Shown here one piece after another: positions 58,517 to 64,000 of a stretch of 64,000 nt of DNA. The stretch comes from Calonectria ilicicola (lineage: Eukaryota > Ascomycota > Sordariomycetes > Hypocreales > Nectriaceae), in the NCBI GenBank assembly GCA_020809705.1, contig CP085827.1, forward strand, positions 5,084,001 through 5,148,000, in the 5' to 3' direction. Every line of letters begins with the position of its first letter. Within the stretch, counting starts at the first letter, position 1. Below the pieces are notes generated by a model, which was not told where the DNA came from, ran no database searches, and was given only the letters and a program-made list of their open reading frames with translations. Made by a program: the position numbers and the translations under genes.

Positions 58517-61500
58517 ATGAAGAAGTTCTATCCAAAAACTATTCTCGCCATGGGTCACCTAGGAGAAGATGAGTACATCAACATGGCCTTTGGAAGGCGT
58601 GTTGCACCACCCAACGACCTCGACCTTTCCCGAAACTTGTTTGCCATCCAAAGCGCCCTTGTCCGTGGTGACGTCGAAGTGATCCTGCACAATGCCTCGA
58701 CCCTCAACCCTGCCATGAAGAAGCGGCTACGACGTACACATCCCGAAAACACCGACCACGCTAGGCATCATGTAACAGAGTTTTGGGAGGTTTACGGGAA
58801 GGCGACTGATCACCTTGACCAGGATAAATTCCGTAACATGTTTAAAGATGTTCGATGGAATGGGCTGCGGTTCGAGTTTGTCAAGATTTTTGGAGCTGGC
58901 GGGTTTGCAGCAGCAACCCTCTGGAAGGTCCATCTCGAGGGCGGAATAACTGAAAAGGTTGTTATCAAGTCGGCTGCTTCTTCAAAAATGAAATTCGACC
59001 CGAAGGAGGAGGCTTATTGGCATCGACGATACCATGGGAATCGGCACACTGTTCAAATTATGGATTTAGCCTCGCTTGCCAAAAATGTGCAAGACGAGTT
59101 CAAAGAAACTAACCCGGGAAAGCCTATAAAGTACAATGGCGGTGTGAAATTTGAGGCTAAGGACTATGAAATCTTGGTTCTGGAATACATGTGCCATGGC
59201 AATCTTTTCGAGATATTAAATAAGGCATCACTTTTGGATGAAGACGAGTCCCTGCATTTTCCTAGTAGAGTTCTGTGGGGGATTTGGGAATGCTGTCAGT
59301 AAATTACTTACTCTGTAATTTTCCCACTGCTAACTAAATGTAATAGTTGTCAGAGGCTTAGCCGTTGTTGCCTACCAGCCCACCTTTACACAGGAGAGGG
59401 GTGAGGTTTTCGAAGAGGAACTAGATCAAGCTCGCCAAGAGAATCGCCTTGATGAATTTTTTAATATGCTTGAAAAAGAACAGGTTAACCACGATGTCCA
59501 TTTTGACCTTGAAGAGACAAATAGTAAGCCACATCCTGAATTAAACTGATTTGCCTAACGTGCGGTGCAGTTCTCGCAGGAGAATCCAGCGACCATCCCA
59601 ATCAACCAGTTTTCAAGGTAATTAATTACACTCCAGGAATAAAATTCTTAGCTAATAATTAAAGCTCCACGACTTTGGCAACTATAGCTACAACATGAAT
59701 CGGGGGTGGGAGACTTGGAACTTCAAGGACTACTGGAGGCGCAGACATTTGGCCAAAATGACGAGGTTGCTCCCGGTAAATACACCAAAAAAGACTAGAT
59801 GGATACGTTTCTAACTAAATATAGGAGCAAGTACACTCAGACTGGGATAAAATTCCCACGCATGAACCTTGGGAAGAAGCAGTCAAGAAATTCCAAGGCG
59901 AGGACCTCACCATGGGCCATCCTATCGCTGGTCGATACGGCTCATGGTCCAACGTATTTCTTATCGCTAAAACGGCAAGTCAATTCCCTTTATTTGGCCC
60001 ATTAATACTAACAAATCCATAGATGGAAGCCGTGATAACCATGATTTATATTGCGCACCCATTCAACACCAGAGAGTATACCACTCTCGACGGCAAAAAG
60101 ACGGCAAATACGTATGGCTGGCGGCTTGTCGATGACAGATTCCAAGACGTTAGCACAGAACTACGAGACATTATTTGTCAGTGCCTGTTTGAGCGGCCCA
60201 TTGATCGTCCTAGCATTGTCAGTTTGCTGCGGCAAATCGAGGAGCGAAAAGAAAAGGGGTTCGGGCAATCGGATGCCAGCGTCAAGAAGTTTTGGGAGAC
60301 ATTCTTTTCGCCTCAGCCAGAGCGGCCCATTCGGCCTCTCAAACCTCAAATTCCCCCTCGACCACAGGCTGAGGAGGTCCAGAGTGCTCCGCAGCCCGAC
60401 ACTCAATGGTCAGAGTTCATTTTACAAGAGGAGAGCGCCGGACGAAGACCCCCTCCTCCGTTGTCACGAAATAGGCCTCGTGGTGGTGGACCTGCGCATC
60501 GTGGAGTTCAAAGAATTCAAAATCAACCTCTTCGAGACACTCGGGATGTTCCTGGATCACGTCAGCCGACTTCATCACATCGCCTAGCAGACTATCGTCG
60601 TGCGCAGGTTCGGGGCCCTGAAATTGTTCAACCAACACAGTACCGAGGAATCCAAGGACCAGCAACGCAACATGTAGCCCCAGGACTTAATATACAACCT
60701 GCCCCTCAGTCCTCTGCGCATCACGTTTGGCACCCTCGAGGATACCCGCCTACTAATCCGCAGATACAGCAAAGCGCCTTCAACTTACCGCCTGCTGCAC
60801 CATCCCCCAGTGCCTACCACCACACCCAAGGCTCACATCCAGGAAGCAAGAAACAGTACCGAGCTCCCCCAAGCGGTGCAAAAACTGGTACATATCGTGG
60901 TGTCCAGTACAATCAACCAAGGCCCCCACAATGGCAGCAAAAAGACCATCGTCCGGTTCCGCAGCGCCGCCGCCAATACCAAGCAGCAGCCCGACAACAA
61001 GCTGCAAATCCACGTGTACCTCTGGGACATCGTCAAGAGAATCCCGGCCCATCTGGGCAAAACACGGGCTACATGATGATGAAGATCGCAATGCCGGACC
61101 CGAGTGATTCCTCTGAGTCGGGGAATGACACTGCGAACAAGCCCGCAGATGCTAATCTGCCCAACCAAGCCCGGTTTGATGCCCAGCAGATTGATTTCCA
61201 ATTTGACAACGGCCCAAGGGCAGGGTTGTATGTCATCCCGGAAGCTGATGAACCAGCACCAGCACCCAAGTCGCGGGCGATCCCTGCCGCGACCGTCGCC
61301 GCCAGCACACAAAAGCCGCGGACCGCGATCAAAGACACCCAGCGAAGCCGTCCTAGCCAAGCTAGCCAAGCGCCCAGGAAGCGAACAAGACACATCTTAA
61401 AGTCTAAGTCTAAGCGGAAGCCGAGGCCCAGACCCGCTGCAATCACCGCGTATGTCGAGAGAGCGCTTCCGGATATGCCAGTAGCAATTCAGAATTTGTG

Positions 61501-61570
61501 GGTTCGGTCTCAGCAGCTGGACGAGAGGCTTAAGCGGCCGCTATCTGATGAACTAGGCCACCAAGTGTAG
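58517..61570 (+). CDS. Divergent protein kinase with long disordered C-terminus
   Basis: Six exons: 58517-59298, 59354-59523, 59571-59617, 59665-59775, 59825-59974 and 60023-61570, giving 935 residues (924 if MGHLGEDEY at 58550 is the start). The fifth intron has a GC donor (ACG|GCAAGT). Kinase features in order: glycine loop FGAGGFAAATLWKV at 125-138, Lys151 in VVIKSA, hinge VLEYMCHGNL, catalytic HFDLEETN (Asp and Asn kept, the usual Lys after Asp replaced), DFG in KLHDFGNYS, and a C-lobe helix ELRDIICQCLFERPIDRPSI. The last 450 residues are disordered, rich in Pro, Gln and Arg, with a basic cluster (KSKSKRKPRPRP). It belongs to the fast-evolving fungal kinase groups; activity is likely but not certain. 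Substrate unknown. Confidence 0.8.
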
Positions 61571-62136
61571 GCAATTTAGAGAGAAGTAAAGTCGTCTTCT
61601 AATTCAGTTTTTTCTTCTTTCCTTTCGTCGTTGTCAATTCTCTTTTCATAAAGCGCTGTAGGATGGGGGAAACATATCAAGTGATATCACAGCGACAGAG
61701 CCCCAAGCGTTTTTTTAAACTATTTCCATTTTTTTTTTCAATCATATCGTTTCTAAAGATGGGTTTCTTTCTCGATTGAAAACCCCTATATAGCATCCGT
61801 ACCGTATATCCGCTTTTTATATATCAAGGTCCATAGAGCCAAAAAGACCGAAGAACAGAGGTCATCTCTTGGGTATCAGTAATATCCTTTTCCTTGCCGG
61901 TATTTCATCCATGCGTCATAAACGAGAGAAAAAAAAAGTTGCCATCCTCCCACCCCCAACACTATTTTCTCCTAAAAAAATTGTAATTTGAGATTCCCAA
62001 AAATAAAATATGAAAAAGAATGAAAGAAAAAGATTATGCGCCATATCCTCCTCCGGGCTTTTTTTAGTAACGAGAAAGGAACGTCATGGCTAAGAAAAAA
62101 AACAAAAAGGCTACCCTCCCTATCACTCCCTAGCTG
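61571..62136. other. Intergenic, convergent 3' ends
   Basis: AT-rich with several A and T homopolymers, as in 3' UTRs of both flanking genes. Nothing coding seen. Confidence 0.55.
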
Positions 62137-63242
62137 TTAAAAGTTAGAGTAAAGACACTCACAAGTCCCAGACTCTGCTTGGACATCTGCAATGACATTT
62201 CCATCACTGTCCTCGCACACAGGCTGACCCAACTCGGCCTTTTTGCTCTGAGTAATATCGGCGTTGCACGGCCAATTGGCATACTGCAGATTGCCTAGAT
62301 TAGGTTCAATGGTTTGGTTTCCGCTACGCCGCGTCCACAGTGTTGCTTCAAAAGAGGTGTTGTCGAAAGTGCACTTGGCCGCACGGTTGTTGGGGGCCGT
62401 CTTGCCCTGCGGTGTCACAGTCTTGGACATATTGAAGGAGAACTGTAGGCGCTCAGTTGGCAGGCCCTTGTCAATGAGATGAAGTGGCCGGTTTGTGAAG
62501 GATGGCGCAGAGGGATTGTCAGCCGATGAGATGGTGAAGGAATTGTCCTGGGCGGAAATGATCCAGTAAAAGCTTGCTGCATCGCCGTCATCGTACGGGT
62601 AGCAGCTCCAGGAGGATGGGTTGGAGGTACAGTTGGACAATGTCTCTTGGAGCTTGAGCTGAAAGGTAAAAGACCCAACCGGGAATGCTGATTCGGACGA
62701 CTCGGCCTCTCCTGAGGAGCCTCGCTTTCTTTGCCGCCGTCTTAATCAGCTCTATCATCTCAATTACTCCGCTCAATTGCACCTTACCGGTCTTTCAGGC
62801 CAATGGTGAGCCCGACAGCGAGTGCCACGGCAATGATGACTGAGACGATCACCGCAACGCCCAATATGCAACACCATCTGTCGGCAAGTCTCTTCCGACG
62901 ACTTTTCAGCCTGGACTGCGGCTGAGAGTCCGTCTCCTCGTCATTTGGGTCTTCCTCTTTGTATATCGGAAGCGGGTGGTGCAACGTCGGCGGCTCCTGG
63001 ATGTAAGGCGGCACGTACGGTGGGGGCAGTCCCCGCGGGCTACGAGGGCTAGTTGGGCTAGACGAGCCCGACCCGCGCCTGGGAGGATATCTCTGAGGAA
63101 TCCTGAGAGGCTTTGGAGTAGTTGGTGGCGATTGAACGACCTCGTTTTCGACAATTACAGGCATGAAGCCGACGCCCAGGGAGCTCCGAGAAGAGCCAAA
63201 GGACCCCGGGCCCCGGCCATGGCCGTGATGGCCTCGGATCAT
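62137..63242 (-). CDS. Single-pass membrane protein with Cys-rich external domain
   Basis: Two exons: 63242-62788 and 62728-62137, giving 348 residues. Residues 1-120 are a Pro/Ser/Gly/Arg-rich disordered region, followed by a membrane segment (CCILGVAVIVSVIIAVALAVGLTIGL) preceded by positive charges (RLKSRRKRLADR), so the N-terminus should be cytosolic and the C-terminus outside (type II). The C-terminal 190 residues hold about eight cysteines (CTS, WSCY, KCTF, WPCN, VCED, CECLY) and several NxS/T sites, fitting an extracellular or vacuolar-lumen domain with disulphides. I do not recognise a family; similar layouts are conserved among filamentous ascomycetes. The acceptor (GCAAAG|AAAG) was chosen because it alone keeps the frame. 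Confidence 0.75.
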
Positions 63243-64000
63243 GGGTCGAAGGTGTTGGTTTTGTATCCCGGTAATTTAAACGCCACTTTTTCGGTGGTAG
63301 TGTTGGTGTTCCTTGTATTCAAATGCAGCTGCTTGGTTTCGTCCGAGTGGACCGGGACCAGCAGTCCCAAGAGCCCTCAAGCAGCACTTAAGACAAGACA
63401 GTGAAGGCAAATGGCAGGCGGGGAGAAGGAGATGAGCAAGAGTGACGGGTGGGCGAGCCGTCTTTATGAAGGGGGAGGGGAAGATGGGAAAAAAGAAGAA
63501 GGAATCGAGATTGAGCAGAGTCAGGAGGGAAATACCTCCCGCTTCTTGTCTCTGGCTCTCATGCTCGGGTGCCTGGGACTACCTTATTTCAATTCAGGCT
63601 GGCGAATGAGCAGAGACACCGGTGAGGCTATGCGACGCGAGAGACGACGAGCATCGGTCCAATCATGCAAAAACCAGTTGCGACTGCGGCATCAGAGCGG
63701 AGAGACAAAGGCGACAGGGCAAGACAGGGCCAAGCAGAGGCTAATGTAAATAGTCTGAAGAGGAAACCGACGACGGGGGGCCGGCCAAGACACAGGCAAA
63801 AAACCCGCGGCGTCTTTGGGGGCCGGTGGGATGATCATCATCGTGCTTGACGGCATCGCACATCGCATTTTGCCCAGCGACGCAATAGTCGCAATGGCCA
63901 AAAAAGCCACACATGGTGTCTGCGTCTGCTAGACGCCACCACGCAGAGGAATAAGACAAGCTGGCTTACCGCCCCCCTCCCTCGCTTGCTCACTCCCTCA
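63243..64000. other. Upstream region at window end
   Basis: 5' side of the membrane-protein gene. Frames on either strand are short and lack domains. The last 50 nt are CT-rich. Any gene starting here lies beyond the window. Confidence 0.45.

Noticed and set aside
1..64000. CRISPR array, rRNA genes or prokaryote-type operons
   Set aside because: The short-period repeats found (41 and 45 nt) lack unique-spacer structure, and everything else is spliced fungal DNA.

Overview
The window is nuclear DNA of a filamentous ascomycete, probably a Sordariomycete and possibly Hypocreales. The lineage is inferred from short GT-AG introns of about 48-60 nt with internal CTAAY branch points, compact multi-exon genes, a Zn2Cys6 regulator, a D-xylose reductase, a PNP-NACHT-WD40 receptor and MITE relics. 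No species is assigned. Exon joins were worked out by hand from splice signals; every multi-exon model below adds up to a whole number of codons.

Layout. (1) 1-2.4 kb: 3' part of a Tbf1-type telobox (Myb) telomere-repeat binding factor. (2) 2.4-22 kb: a gene-poor, repeat-rich accessory island. It holds a complete fungal NOD-like receptor (minus), a 535-residue protein with a possible trypsin-like His/Asp/Ser order, a divergent pair (a Prp43-like DEAH helicase broken by two stops, and a proline-rich/RGG protein), an F-box protein plus a relic of such a gene, and several MITEs. The helicase/RGG pair is bracketed by two tandem arrays built from the same two motifs (GGCGAGAGCCATCC and GGCTCGCGCCATCTTG) in opposite orientation, so both transcripts would carry the motif in sense just after the stop codon. 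One more sense copy lies just after the stop of the 535-residue gene. I do not recognise this arrangement, and it is my main candidate for an undescribed element or co-regulated system. (3) 22.2-24.1 kb: an MFS sugar transporter, followed by 5.4 kb with no convincing gene. (4) 29.6-64 kb: mostly conserved housekeeping genes: Rif1, Ric8, a chromodomain protein, a DUF1772 membrane protein, a GNAT acetyltransferase, a Zn2Cys6 regulator, ribosomal protein eL20, CSN12/PCI protein, a BTB protein, a Bem46-like hydrolase, the PP1 regulator Sds22, D-xylose reductase, a divergent protein kinase and a single-pass membrane protein.

How genes may work together. Tbf1 and Rif1 are both telomere and replication-control factors. 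Rif1 recruits PP1 through N-terminal docking motifs visible here (KVEW, GILK), and Sds22, also in the window, is a PP1 partner. Xylose reductase and the sugar transporter are compatible with pentose/hexose use, but they are 32 kb apart and nothing shows co-regulation. The NLR belongs to a class tied to non-self recognition and regulated cell death in fungi. The helicase/RGG pair looks like an RNA-related module, but its function is unknown.
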